A DNA stretch of 17,342 bases from JAHIVB01 sp964574705 (lineage in GTDB: Bacteria; Bacillota_I; Bacilli_A; Izemoplasmatales; Hujiaoplasmataceae), in NCBI GenBank assembly GCA_964574705.1, contig CAZNOO010000029.1, positions 1 through 17,342 of the forward strand. Reading direction: 5' to 3'. Shown here piece by piece: positions 1 to 7,026 of the stretch; within the stretch, counting starts at the first letter, position 1, and each line of letters starts with the position of its first letter. The notes below the pieces were generated by a model, which saw only the letters and a list, made by a program, of their open reading frames with translations, ran no database searches and was not told the DNA's origin. The position numbers and the translations under genes are program-made.

Positions 1-3
1 TGA

Positions 4-1761
4 TTAATATGTTGCCATTACATTCTTTTTGTCTTCTTGATGTTTAGCATGTCTTGGATGGTAATGAGTATGGAGAAGGTGATGTGATTTTTCTCCAAGA
101 GGTTTAACCAAGAACTCTTCATAAATTTTAGTGATGGATGGATTTTCGTGAGATTTGCGAATTGCCATCATACCATCGACTTCATAAAGAGCGTCGATTC
201 TTTTTTGACGAACGGAAGTGTTTGTGCCATAAGGCGTTCCTCCACCACCGATACATCCGCCAGGGCAAGCCATGACTTCGATGAAAGCATAAGGAGAGGT
301 TCCGTTTTTGATTTGTTCTGCAATGATTCTTGCATTTGCAAGAGTATGAACGACTGCGACTTTGACATCCATTCCGCCTAAGTTGACAGAAGTTTCTTTA
401 AATCCGTCCAGTCCGCGAACATCATTGAAATTGATGTTGTCAAGCGGTTTTTTGTTTACAACTTCGTATACAGTACGTAGAGCGGCTTCCATAACACCAC
501 CTGTGTTTCCAAAAATGGCAGCGGCACCCGTTGTAATTCCGAATGGGTTGTCAAACTTGGTGTCTTCTAATGTCTTGAAGTCGATTCCCATTTGTTTGAT
601 CATCTTTCCAAGTTCTCTGACTGTAAGTACGACGTCAACGTCCTGATGTTTTCCGTCTACGGACATTTCAGGTCTTTGTGCTTCGTATTTCTTAGCAGTA
701 CAAGGCATGATAGAAACAACAAATAAGTCTTCTTTTTTAATTCCTATTTTTTCTGTGAAATAGGATTTTGCCAAAGCTCCGAACATTTGTTGAGGAGATT
801 TGCAAGTTGAGATATTAGGAAGGATTTCTGGATAATTTTGTTCCGCGAAATTGATCCATCCTGGGCAGCAACTTGTAATCATCGGAAGTGTTCCTCCGGT
901 CGTTACTCTTTGAATCAGTTCGTTGCCTTCTTCAATGATGGTAAGGTCGGCTGTGAAATCAGTGTCGAAAACATCGTCGAACCCAATCAGTTTAAGTGCG
1001 CTGACGATTTTTCCGGTTACGATTGATCCAGGAGCCATTCCAAGTTCTTCACCAAGAGAAACTCTGACGGCTGGAGCGATTTGAACGATAACGCGTTTGT
1101 CTTCGTTATTGATTGCGGACCATACTTTATCGGTTTCGTCTTTTTCCATGATTGCGCCAACAGGGCAAACGCTTGAGCATTGTCCGCAGAAGGTGCATTC
1201 TTCAGCTGATAGGAATTTTCCGTAAGCTGGTGTTACGGTAAGAGGATGACCTCTTCCCATAAATTCAAGAACATTGGTTGATTGGACTTCTTTACAAACG
1301 ACGACGCAACGACCGCATTTGATGCAGCGATTCGGGTTTCTCATTAGAGATGGATTGCTTTCGTCGAGTGGAGCGATTTCCAATGTGGACTCAAATCTTG
1401 ATTTGTCGATTCCAAGAACGCTGGATAGATTTTGCAATTCACAGTTCATGTTCTTTGCGCAGGCGTTGCAATTGGAATCATGATTCGCAAGAATCAGTTC
1501 AGTGATTGTTTTACGAGCGTTTAAAACGCGCGGTGAGTTTGTTTTGATGACCATTCCATCCCGTACCGGTGTGGAACAGGAAGTGACGAGTCCTTTTTTG
1601 CCTTCAATTTCGACGACGCAAATGCGGCATTCGGAATTGATGTGCAAATCAGGGTAGTTACAAAGCGTCGGAATGTTGATGTTGTATTTTTTCGCCGCAT
1701 TGAGAATGGTTAAATTATCTTCGACTTCGATGTCGATGTTATTAATTCTTAATTTTGCCAT
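4..1761 (-). CDS. hydA: NADH-linked [FeFe]-hydrogenase catalytic subunit HydA
   Basis: Catalytic subunit of a soluble HydABC-type hydrogenase that reduces protons to H2 (585 aa). Domains in order: [2Fe-2S] ferredoxin fold at 1-80 (C34, C45, C48, C62); His-Cys [4Fe-4S] motif (H94, C98, C101, C107); two ferredoxin [4Fe-4S] motifs (C146/149/152/156 and C189/192/195/199); H-cluster domain from about 225. All three H-cluster signatures are intact: TSCCPGW (296-302), MPCTAKKYE (352-360) and EVMACPGGCIGGGG (495-508), giving ligands C299, C354, C499 and C503 and proton-relay C298. The C-terminus carries the small-subunit-like helix and a His-rich tail (559-574). The ATG follows an AAGGGAGG site 12 bases after hydB, so it is the last gene of hydC-hydB-hydA. 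No hydE/F/G maturases lie in the window. The stop is TAA at 4-6. Identity is firm; the electron-donor details are inferred from the partner subunits. Confidence 0.97.
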   Translation of the reverse strand: MAKLRINNIDIEVEDNLTILNAAKKYNINIPTLCNYPDLHINSECRICVVEIEGKKGLVTSCSTPVRDGMVIKTNSPRVLNARKTITELILANHDSNCNACAKNMNCELQNLSSVLGIDKSRFESTLEIAPLDESNPSLMRNPNRCIKCGRCVVVCKEVQSTNVLEFMGRGHPLTVTPAYGKFLSAEECTFCGQCSSVCPVGAIMEKDETDKVWSAINNEDKRVIVQIAPAVRVSLGEELGMAPGSIVTGKIVSALKLIGFDDVFDTDFTADLTIIEEGNELIQRVTTGGTLPMITSCCPGWINFAEQNYPEILPNISTCKSPQQMFGALAKSYFTEKIGIKKEDLFVVSIMPCTAKKYEAQRPEMSVDGKHQDVDVVLTVRELGKMIKQMGIDFKTLEDTKFDNPFGITTGAAAIFGNTGGVMEAALRTVYEVVNKKPLDNINFNDVRGLDGFKETSVNLGGMDVKVAVVHTLANARIIAEQIKNGTSPYAFIEVMACPGGCIGGGGTPYGTNTSVRQKRIDALYEVDGMMAIRKSHENPSITKIYEEFLVKPLGEKSHHLLHTHYHPRHAKHQEDKKNVMATY

Positions 1762-1773
1762 GATGAGCCTCCC

Positions 1774-3033
1774 TTAGTTGGATGCCGGATGGTCAATCCG
1801 GTCCAGATATTCATCTCTGAAGTATCTGATGGTCGAGATGATTGAAGTCGGGGACGATTGTCCAAGACCGCAAAGTGACGTTTGATGCATGACCCGTGCC
1901 AAGGATTCCAAAGAATCTAAATCTTTGGATGAAGCTGTCCGTTTGACAAATTTGTCAATAATCTTCAGTAATTGAACATGTCCTTCTCTGCAAGGAACAC
2001 ATTTTCCACAAGATTCATGTTCAAAGAATAATACGGTGTTCATCAAAATGTCGAATATATCAGCGCGGTCGTCCATCACGATGATGGCTCCACTACCTGT
2101 TTTGGATTCGAATTCTTCAAAACGTTCGTAGTCGATAATCATGTCGATCATGTATTCGGGGATGATTGGTCCGCAAGATCCACCAAGTTGAACCATCTTG
2201 ATTTTACGGTTGTTGGTAACGCCGCCACCAAGTTCATCGATAACGCTTCTGATGGTAACGCCGAAAGGAACTTCATAAACACCAGGGTTCTTGACATTTC
2301 CGGAAAGAGAAAGCAGTTTCGTTCCAGTCGAAGAAGCCGTACCGATTTTATGATATTCTTTTCCTGTAATTTCAATGATGAAAGGAATGTTTGCGAATGT
2401 TTCAACATTGCTAATCATTGTTGGTTGGTTGAATACACCTTTTTGAGTTGGGAATGGTGGTTTGATTCTCGTTCTTCCTGGTTTTCCTTCAATCGATTCG
2501 ATTAAAGCGAATTCTTCGCCGCAAACATAAGAGCCTGCGCCGCTTCTGACTTCAAGCGTAAAATTGAATTTTTCACCAAGAATATTATTTCCCAGCAAGT
2601 TTTTTTCAGTTGCTGATTTGATGCATTGTTTCATGATTTTCAGGGCGTCAAGATATTCTCCACGAATATAGACGAATCCTTTTGTCGCTCCGGTTGCGTA
2701 TGCGACAATCGTCATTCCTTCAATCACAGCATATGGATCTTTTTCAAGAACGGCTCTATCCTTGAAATTACCTGGTTCGCCTTCATCGGCGTTGCAGATG
2801 ATGTATTTTGGTAGGCTAGTTTCTTTAGCGAGTCCCATCATTTTGATGTGCGTCGGGAACCCTGCACCACCACGGCCTCTTAAATAGGACGCTTCGACTT
2901 CTTCAATGATCGAAATGCGTTCCATTTTAATTGCTTTTTTTAGATTTACATAACCGTCTGTCTTGATATAGTCTTCGATGGATAACGGATTGACTTTGTC
3001 AAAGCGTTTCGAAATCACTTTCATCTCTTTCAT
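1774..3033 (-). CDS. hydB: Hydrogenase NADH/FMN-binding subunit HydB (NuoF-like, short form)
   Basis: NuoF/51-kDa-type flavoprotein that takes electrons from NADH through FMN and passes them to HydA. The NADH/FMN fold shows LRGRGGAGFP (51-60), NADEGEPGNFKDR (81-93) and GAGSYVCGEEFALIESIEG (165-183). The C-terminal [4Fe-4S] site is CGKCVPC plus a distal Cys (C342, C345, C348, C388). At 419 aa it has the length of a plain NuoF. It lacks the N-terminal thioredoxin-like [2Fe-2S] domain and the C-terminal two-cluster ferredoxin domain found in HydB of electron-bifurcating enzymes such as that of Thermotoga maritima, which is about 600 aa. The start overlaps the hydC stop (ATGA), suggesting translational coupling; a second in-frame ATG lies three codons on. 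Subunit identity is firm. The absence of bifurcation is an inference from the domain content. Confidence 0.95.
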   Translation of the reverse strand: MKEMKVISKRFDKVNPLSIEDYIKTDGYVNLKKAIKMERISIIEEVEASYLRGRGGAGFPTHIKMMGLAKETSLPKYIICNADEGEPGNFKDRAVLEKDPYAVIEGMTIVAYATGATKGFVYIRGEYLDALKIMKQCIKSATEKNLLGNNILGEKFNFTLEVRSGAGSYVCGEEFALIESIEGKPGRTRIKPPFPTQKGVFNQPTMISNVETFANIPFIIEITGKEYHKIGTASSTGTKLLSLSGNVKNPGVYEVPFGVTIRSVIDELGGGVTNNRKIKMVQLGGSCGPIIPEYMIDMIIDYERFEEFESKTGSGAIIVMDDRADIFDILMNTVLFFEHESCGKCVPCREGHVQLLKIIDKFVKRTASSKDLDSLESLARVMHQTSLCGLGQSSPTSIISTIRYFRDEYLDRIDHPASN

Positions 3034-3491
3034 TGGTTGTACACCCTATACTCGGCCAAAATCGCTTTGATTTTGTTTTCAGTCAAATTGGTATAGATCT
3101 TGTCGTCGACTCTCATAACCGGTGCTTTGTCGCACAGTCCCAGACAACTGGTATATTCCAATGTGAACTTTTTGTTCTCCGTGGTTTCTTCCACTTTGAT
3201 TCCGAGTTCCTTTTCAATGATTTTTACGATGTTAATGTCCGCAGACACATGGCATGGCACTCCCCGACAGACTTGGATAATGTGCTGACCTTTTTGTTCC
3301 GTGCGAAAAAAAGTATAGAACGATATTACGCTACATACTTTGGCTTCGGAAATGTGTAGATAAGATGCGATTTGTTTTACTTCTGTTTCCGTAATAAAAT
3401 GGCTACTTTTTGCATCTTGAAACTCAAGAAGAATTTCGATTAACGAATCTTCTTGGGCAGGATACTTGCTCAGTATCATGTCTAATAACAT
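3030..3491 (-). CDS. hydC: Hydrogenase [2Fe-2S] subunit HydC (NuoE-like)
   Basis: NuoE/24-kDa-type thioredoxin-fold subunit (153 aa) carrying one [2Fe-2S] cluster and partnering HydB. The N-terminal helical part (about 1-65) has the family segment KVCSVISFYTFF (51-62). The cluster ligands are C75 and C80 (VCRGVPCHV) and C116 and C120 (TSCLGLCDKAP). It is the first gene of the operon. Its ATG is preceded by TAGGAGGG at good spacing and its TGA stop overlaps the hydB ATG by 4 nt. Length is normal for the family. It would be transcribed from one or both of the candidate promoters at 3526-3555 and 3706-3734. Confidence 0.95.
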   Translation of the reverse strand: MLLDMILSKYPAQEDSLIEILLEFQDAKSSHFITETEVKQIASYLHISEAKVCSVISFYTFFRTEQKGQHIIQVCRGVPCHVSADINIVKIIEKELGIKVEETTENKKFTLEYTSCLGLCDKAPVMRVDDKIYTNLTENKIKAILAEYRVYNQ

Positions 3492-3525
3492 ATGGTTCCC
3501 TCCTAGAGTAATTCATAGTTGTCCA

Positions 3526-3555
3526 AGTATAACCCCTAGAGTTTGAACGATTCAA
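3526..3555 (-). promoter_or_regulatory. Possible proximal hyd promoter
   Basis: On the minus strand, -35 TTGAAT (3555-3550) and -10 TATACT (3531-3526) are 18 bp apart. This would give a short leader of about 20-30 nt before hydC. The -35 lies inside the palindrome TTGAA-N3-TTCAA (3543-3555), so a repressor bound there would block it. It is weaker than the distal promoter and could be coincidental. Confidence 0.4.
3543..3555. repeat. 13-bp palindrome TTGAA-CGA-TTCAA, operator-like
   Basis: Perfect 5-bp arms around 3 bp, overlapping the -35 of the possible proximal hyd promoter. The same TTGAA-N3-TTCAA pattern occurs at 11763-11775 in the other divergent promoter region of the window. No known regulator is assigned. 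Confidence 0.4.
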
Positions 3556-3705
3556 TTTTTAAATGAATTCGATAAAGTTCGTCTATGAATCTACCCAGAC
3601 CGTTCTTTCTTGAATTCGGTAAAAAGCTATCACCGATATAAAATAATTCTGTAGCTTGTTAAGTTGAAATTGTCCTCCCATCCATTAAAAATTCACGCTA
3701 TTTCC

Positions 3706-3734
3706 ATTATAGGTTTAAAAGGCTAAAAAGTCAA
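3706..3734 (-). promoter_or_regulatory. Strong sigma-A-type promoter, hyd operon (distal)
   Basis: On the minus strand, -35 TTGACT (3734-3729) and -10 TATAAT (3711-3706) are separated by exactly 17 bp. This is one base off consensus overall. It fires away from the ychF promoter, with 30 bp between the two -35 boxes, so the promoters are back to back. Confidence 0.8.
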
Positions 3735-3764
3735 TGCTTGACGGGTCGTTTTTTTCTTGTTTTC

Positions 3765-3793
3765 TTGTAAATGGCTTCTTTATTTGATACAAT
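3765..3793 (+). promoter_or_regulatory. Sigma-A-type promoter of ychF
   Basis: -35 TTGTAA (3765-3770), 17-bp spacer, -10 TACAAT (3788-3793). Transcription would start near 3800, giving a short leader to the ychF Shine-Dalgarno. Confidence 0.75.
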
Positions 3794-3808
3794 AGAGGAG
3801 TAAAATTT

Positions 3809-3813
3809 AGGAG
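3809..3813 (+). promoter_or_regulatory. ychF ribosome binding site (decides the start)
   Basis: AGGAG at 3809-3813 is 8 nt before the ATG at 3822. The upstream in-frame GTG at 3813 overlaps this site and so cannot be the start it serves. Confidence 0.8.
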
Positions 3814-3821
3814 TGAAAATA

Positions 3822-4925
3822 ATGGGACTGACAGCAGGAATCGTCGGATTGCCGAATGTAGGCAAATCGACTCTCTTTAATGCAATTACAAAATCTAAAG
3901 TGCTCGCCGCCAATTATCCTTTCGCGACCATTGATCCGAATGTCGGAGTAGTGGAAGTTCCGGATAAGAGAGTCGACGCTTTGGTAGAGATGTATCAACC
4001 GAAAAAAACGATTTACACGACATTTGAATTTACAGACGTTGCCGGACTGGTTAAAGGGGCTTCCAAAGGGGAAGGACTCGGAAACCAGTTTTTAAGTCAT
4101 ATAAGATCTTGTGATGCGATTTGCCAGGTTGTAAGATGTTTTGAAGACGACAATGTCGTACACGTAGAAGGATCGATTAATCCATTGCGCGATATTGAAA
4201 CCATCAAGTTGGAACTCATTTTCGCTGACATTGATGTCATCGAAAAAAGAATCCCAAAGATTCGAAAAAGAGCAGAACTGAAAACAGATAAAGAAGCTGT
4301 AGAAGAGTACGAACTCCTCTCAAGGCTCAATCAGGCTTTGATTGATGAAATTCCAATCCGAGCATTGAAATTAGCGGATTCAGAATGGAAGATTATCAAG
4401 AATTTTTCTTTCCTGACGGCAAAACCAATGCTTTATGTATGTAATGTAAGCGAAGAAGAATTATTGGATTACGATGGTAATATTCATGTGAAAGCCGTCA
4501 GTGATTTAGCTCTCGTTGAAGGTGCAAGAAACTGTGTCATTTCCGCGAAGATTGAACAAGAACTGTCTGAGTTGAGCGATGAAGACAAGCAAATGTTTCT
4601 TGAAGACATGGGAATGAAGGAATCAGGACTGATTGACCTCATTAACAAGAGCTATGACATGCTGGGACTTCAAACATTTTTTACCGCAGGTGAAAAAGAA
4701 GTCCGTGCATGGACATTCAAAAGAGGTTCCAAGGCACCTGAGTGTGCAGGAATCATCCATACAGACTTTCAAAAAGGATTCATTCGAGCCGAAACGATTC
4801 ATTTCGATGACTTGATGAGAGCCGGTTCAGAATCCAAAGCAAAAGAAATGGGCAAATTCCGTCTAGAAGGAAAAGAGTATGTTGCCGAAGACGGAGACAT
4901 CTTTCATTTTAGATTCAGTGTGTAA
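3822..4925 (+). CDS. ychF: Ribosome-binding ATPase YchF (Obg family)
   Basis: Cytosolic Obg-related P-loop protein that binds ribosomes and prefers ATP to GTP. The ATG start gives 367 aa, the usual size. G1 is GLPNVGKST (9-17) and G3 is DVAGLV followed by KGEGLGNQFLSHIR. The G4 position reads NVSE rather than NKxD, as expected for the ATP-preferring YchF group. A helical insertion follows the G3 region, and a C-terminal TGS domain covers about the last 85 residues (from LQTFFTAGEKEVRAW). It has its own promoter and probably heads an operon: the downstream cinA Shine-Dalgarno (AAGGAG) overlaps its TAA stop. Nothing odd is seen in the sequence. Confidence 0.97.
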   Translation: MGLTAGIVGLPNVGKSTLFNAITKSKVLAANYPFATIDPNVGVVEVPDKRVDALVEMYQPKKTIYTTFEFTDVAGLVKGASKGEGLGNQFLSHIRSCDAICQVVRCFEDDNVVHVEGSINPLRDIETIKLELIFADIDVIEKRIPKIRKRAELKTDKEAVEEYELLSRLNQALIDEIPIRALKLADSEWKIIKNFSFLTAKPMLYVCNVSEEELLDYDGNIHVKAVSDLALVEGARNCVISAKIEQELSELSDEDKQMFLEDMGMKESGLIDLINKSYDMLGLQTFFTAGEKEVRAWTFKRGSKAPECAGIIHTDFQKGFIRAETIHFDDLMRAGSESKAKEMGKFRLEGKEYVAEDGDIFHFRFSV

Positions 4926-4935
4926 GGAGTAACCT

Positions 4936-5643
4936 ATGACAGTTGAAAAAGGGAAGGTATTCTTTGATGATACTTTTCAAGTATTTGGAGTCGGATTGCA
5001 GGAAATCCAAAAGTCTTTAGAAGGCCATTCTTTTAAACAAGTGGATTGGTTTGTAACTGATGACTCTGGTATCGTTGAGATTCGGATCAAATCGGGTCAT
5101 TTGCGCGCTTTTAATCGCGTTAAAAAGCATATATTGGACGAATATTCCAAGTATTTATTGGTGGGTCCAAATCAAACTTACCCACAACTTTTAGTAGAGA
5201 CGTTAATCAAACGTCGATTATTGATTTCCACTGCAGAATCAATGACCGGAGGGTTGATTTCAGCGCTCATTACTGGAATTGAAAACTCTTCTAAAGTTTT
5301 AAAAGAGAGTTATATTCTGTATTCAGACGATGCCAAGAAGAAGATACTCGGCATCAAAGAGGAAACGTTTGATAAATTTGGTGTGACTTCAAAAGAAGTC
5401 GCACTCGAAATGGTAGAAAATCTGTCGAAGATTACTTCTTCCGATGTTTGCGTTTCTGTAACCGGCGTTGCCGGTCCTGCATCGGATAACAGAAACACCG
5501 ACATCGGAACTGTCTTTATTGGTCTCAAGATTTTAGGAGTGACTGAAGTGCTGTCCTGTTTCTTTACAGGCGACAGAGAAAAAATTCGCAATCAAGCGGC
5601 AATGACTGCAATTGCGACAATCTATAAAGTATTGACAGATTAG
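4936..5643 (+). CDS. CinA-like protein lacking the N-terminal domain (KH-like + NMN deamidase PncC domain)
   Basis: 235 aa, against about 410-430 for full CinA. Residues about 95-235 form the CinA C-terminal/PncC domain, which in characterised members deamidates nicotinamide mononucleotide to NaMN. Motifs: TAESMTGG (99-106, usually ESCTGG), SYILYSDDAKKKILGI (125-140), GVAGP (177-181), GTVFIGL and FTGDREKIRNQA (210-221). Residues about 13-75 (starting FQVFGVGLQEIQ) resemble the KH-like linker domain of full-length CinA. The COG1058 pyrophosphatase domain that normally precedes it is absent, because ychF ends only 10 bases upstream. The ATG and AGGAG site support a native start. The NAD-salvage role fits an NADH-dependent fermenter. 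The PncC assignment is firm; the KH-like call is weaker. Confidence 0.88.
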   Translation: MTVEKGKVFFDDTFQVFGVGLQEIQKSLEGHSFKQVDWFVTDDSGIVEIRIKSGHLRAFNRVKKHILDEYSKYLLVGPNQTYPQLLVETLIKRRLLISTAESMTGGLISALITGIENSSKVLKESYILYSDDAKKKILGIKEETFDKFGVTSKEVALEMVENLSKITSSDVCVSVTGVAGPASDNRNTDIGTVFIGLKILGVTEVLSCFFTGDREKIRNQAAMTAIATIYKVLTD

Positions 5644-5652
5644 GAGAGCGCC

Positions 5653-6561
5653 ATGAAAAAACTCAGTAAACCCGTCGCCTTATTATTCTTTTTGGTGGTA
5701 TACATACTCGCTTTTTTAGGTGGGTATTTTGCGTCCACAATTCTTTTAGGGTCCAGTGCTCCTTTCTGGCAATTTGCGCTCATAATGGACGTTGTAGCAA
5801 CACTCATAGTATGGGGCGTAGGACTCATCATTCGCAATCCAAGCATCTACGATCCTTATTGGAGCGTCGTACCGCCGGTATTGATCGCTTTCTGGATTTT
5901 TCACGATTCGCTTACACTATCGCTGATTAGTGGTATAATGTTTTTGTCGGTTCTTGTTTGGAGTATTAGACTGACCTATAATTTCATCATCAATTTCGAC
6001 GGATTTGTCTATCAAGACTGGCGATACGTGATGTTAAAAAAGAAAAATCCTAAGGTTTGGTTTGTGACAAACCTCTTTGGCATCAACATGATGCCTACAT
6101 TAATCGTCCTCATTCAGCTTTTCGCAGCGTATCAAATTCTTTCAGCTTCCGGTTCGTTATCTTTTCTTTTCTTATTAGGAGCGTTGGTGTCGATTCTTGC
6201 GGCTACGATTCAGTTCATCTCTGACAAGCAGATGAAAGAATTCCGAACAATGCATGAAAAAAACAAACAAGTAATGTCTGAAGGATTATGGAGTTATTCA
6301 AGGCATCCGAACTATTTTGGAGAAGTCTCTTTTTGGTGGGGACTATGGATTATGTACTTTGGCGTATTCTCAAAACTCGATTTATTTTTTGTGCCACCAG
6401 TATTAATGACGTTACTGTTTGTGTTTATCTCCGTTCCAATGATGGAAAACAAGATTTTGCTTTCCAGACCGGAATATAAGGAAGTTCAGGCAAGGATCAG
6501 CATGCTGATACCTTTGCCTCAAAGAAAATATAAAGAAGAAGGCAACAAGGAGACGACTTGA
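5653..6561 (+). CDS. DUF1295 / steroid 5-alpha-reductase-like membrane protein
   Basis: 302-aa polytopic membrane protein with about seven hydrophobic segments from residue 7 onward. The C-terminal part carries WSYSRHPNYFGE (213-224), the hallmark of the DUF1295 and isoprenylcysteine-methyltransferase/steroid-reductase superfamily, where the Arg-His-Pro-Asn region helps bind a nucleotide or SAM cofactor. The substrate is unknown; bacterial members are mostly unassigned, and lipid modification is a guess. The ATG follows TAGGAG, which overlaps the cinA TAG stop, so it is co-transcribed with ychF-cinA. It ends in TGA. Family confidence is good; function is not known. Confidence 0.85.
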   Translation: MKKLSKPVALLFFLVVYILAFLGGYFASTILLGSSAPFWQFALIMDVVATLIVWGVGLIIRNPSIYDPYWSVVPPVLIAFWIFHDSLTLSLISGIMFLSVLVWSIRLTYNFIINFDGFVYQDWRYVMLKKKNPKVWFVTNLFGINMMPTLIVLIQLFAAYQILSASGSLSFLFLLGALVSILAATIQFISDKQMKEFRTMHEKNKQVMSEGLWSYSRHPNYFGEVSFWWGLWIMYFGVFSKLDLFFVPPVLMTLLFVFISVPMMENKILLSRPEYKEVQARISMLIPLPQRKYKEEGNKETT

Positions 6562-6591
6562 TTATATATAGTTGTTGGGGGATTTTTTTAG

Positions 6592-7008
6592 ATGAGAAAA
6601 TGGTTATTGACGATTTTCGTTTTAGGACTCACTTTTTTTCTAGTCGGTTGTTTCAATTTAATCCAAATTAAATCCGATTTCGAGTCTATTGGATACGATC
6701 CCGTCAGTGGAACTGAAGGCATTATCGAAGATGTCATGACAGCTTTTGATGATGACGGAATTATGGTTCATTGCTCAGGATATTCAGATGGTGTGAACTA
6801 TGCCATATTGCTTGAGTTTGATTCGAGAGCGACGCTTGATGAGCAACTTGACAGCAATGAAGCTTTACAATATGTTTTGTCTTCCTATGAAACGTCAGAA
6901 TTGGTTGAACGCAATTTTTTGATGATTCCAGTGACGGGTAGTGAAGAAATTGCTGAAGTCATGATTTCTATTTTTCATGGAAGTTATGTGCCTGATTTAG
7001 AAGAATAA
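6592..7008 (+). CDS. Small predicted lipoprotein, unknown function
   Basis: 138 aa. It has a lipoprotein signal: basic start (MRKW), hydrophobic core and lipobox LVGC, with lipidated C20 predicted. The mature part (about 118 aa) is acidic (many D/E) with few basic residues and looks like a small soluble alpha/beta domain. I recognise no family. A second Cys (in MVHCSG) lies in the mature part. The ATG is preceded by GGGGGA at about 11 nt. It sits 30 bases after the DUF1295 gene and 18 bases before the MFS gene, so it is probably co-transcribed with both. A role at the outer face of the membrane beside the exporter is possible but only inferred. Confidence 0.75.
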   Translation: MRKWLLTIFVLGLTFFLVGCFNLIQIKSDFESIGYDPVSGTEGIIEDVMTAFDDDGIMVHCSGYSDGVNYAILLEFDSRATLDEQLDSNEALQYVLSSYETSELVERNFLMIPVTGSEEIAEVMISIFHGSYVPDLEE

Positions 7009-7026
7009 TATTGTCTTGGAGTGTAT

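Larger units (their letters stand above)
3492..3699 (-). promoter_or_regulatory. Long putative 5' leader of the hyd operon
   Basis: If transcription starts from the distal promoter (near 3699), hydC would carry a leader of about 208 nt. Two hairpins are visible in the minus-strand RNA. One spans 3616-3636 (7-bp stem UCGGUGA/UUACCGA with one G-U pair, 7-nt loop). The other spans 3548-3571 (about 7 bp with a bulged A, arms CGAAUUCA and UGAAUCG). A 13-mer TTTAYCGAATTCA occurs twice (plus-strand 3564-3576 and 3611-3623). CUCUAGG also occurs twice near the hydC Shine-Dalgarno, the second copy forming part of it. I recognise no known riboswitch class. No gene is visible here beyond a possible 8-codon ATG reading frame without a ribosome binding site. 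Confidence 0.45.

Noticed and set aside
2188..2505. 105-codon plus-strand ORF within hydB
   Set aside because: Antisense to a conserved gene, with no family resemblance and no convincing ribosome binding site; a shadow frame.
3683..3690. Leader peptide ATG in the hyd leader (about 8 codons)
   Set aside because: No ribosome binding site ahead of it and no run of regulatory codons.
3813..3821. GTG at 3813 as start of ychF
   Set aside because: It overlaps the AGGAG ribosome binding site. The ATG at 3822 gives the conserved N-terminus (GLTAGIVGLPNVGKS) and the usual length.
3492..3821. Rex-type operator (TTGTGA-N8-TCACAA) at the hyd promoter
   Set aside because: Expected for an NADH-linked operon, but no convincing match was found on either strand.
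7021..7026. GTG at 7021 as start of the MFS gene
   Set aside because: The G of GTG is part of the TTGGAG ribosome binding site; the ATG two codons later is better spaced.
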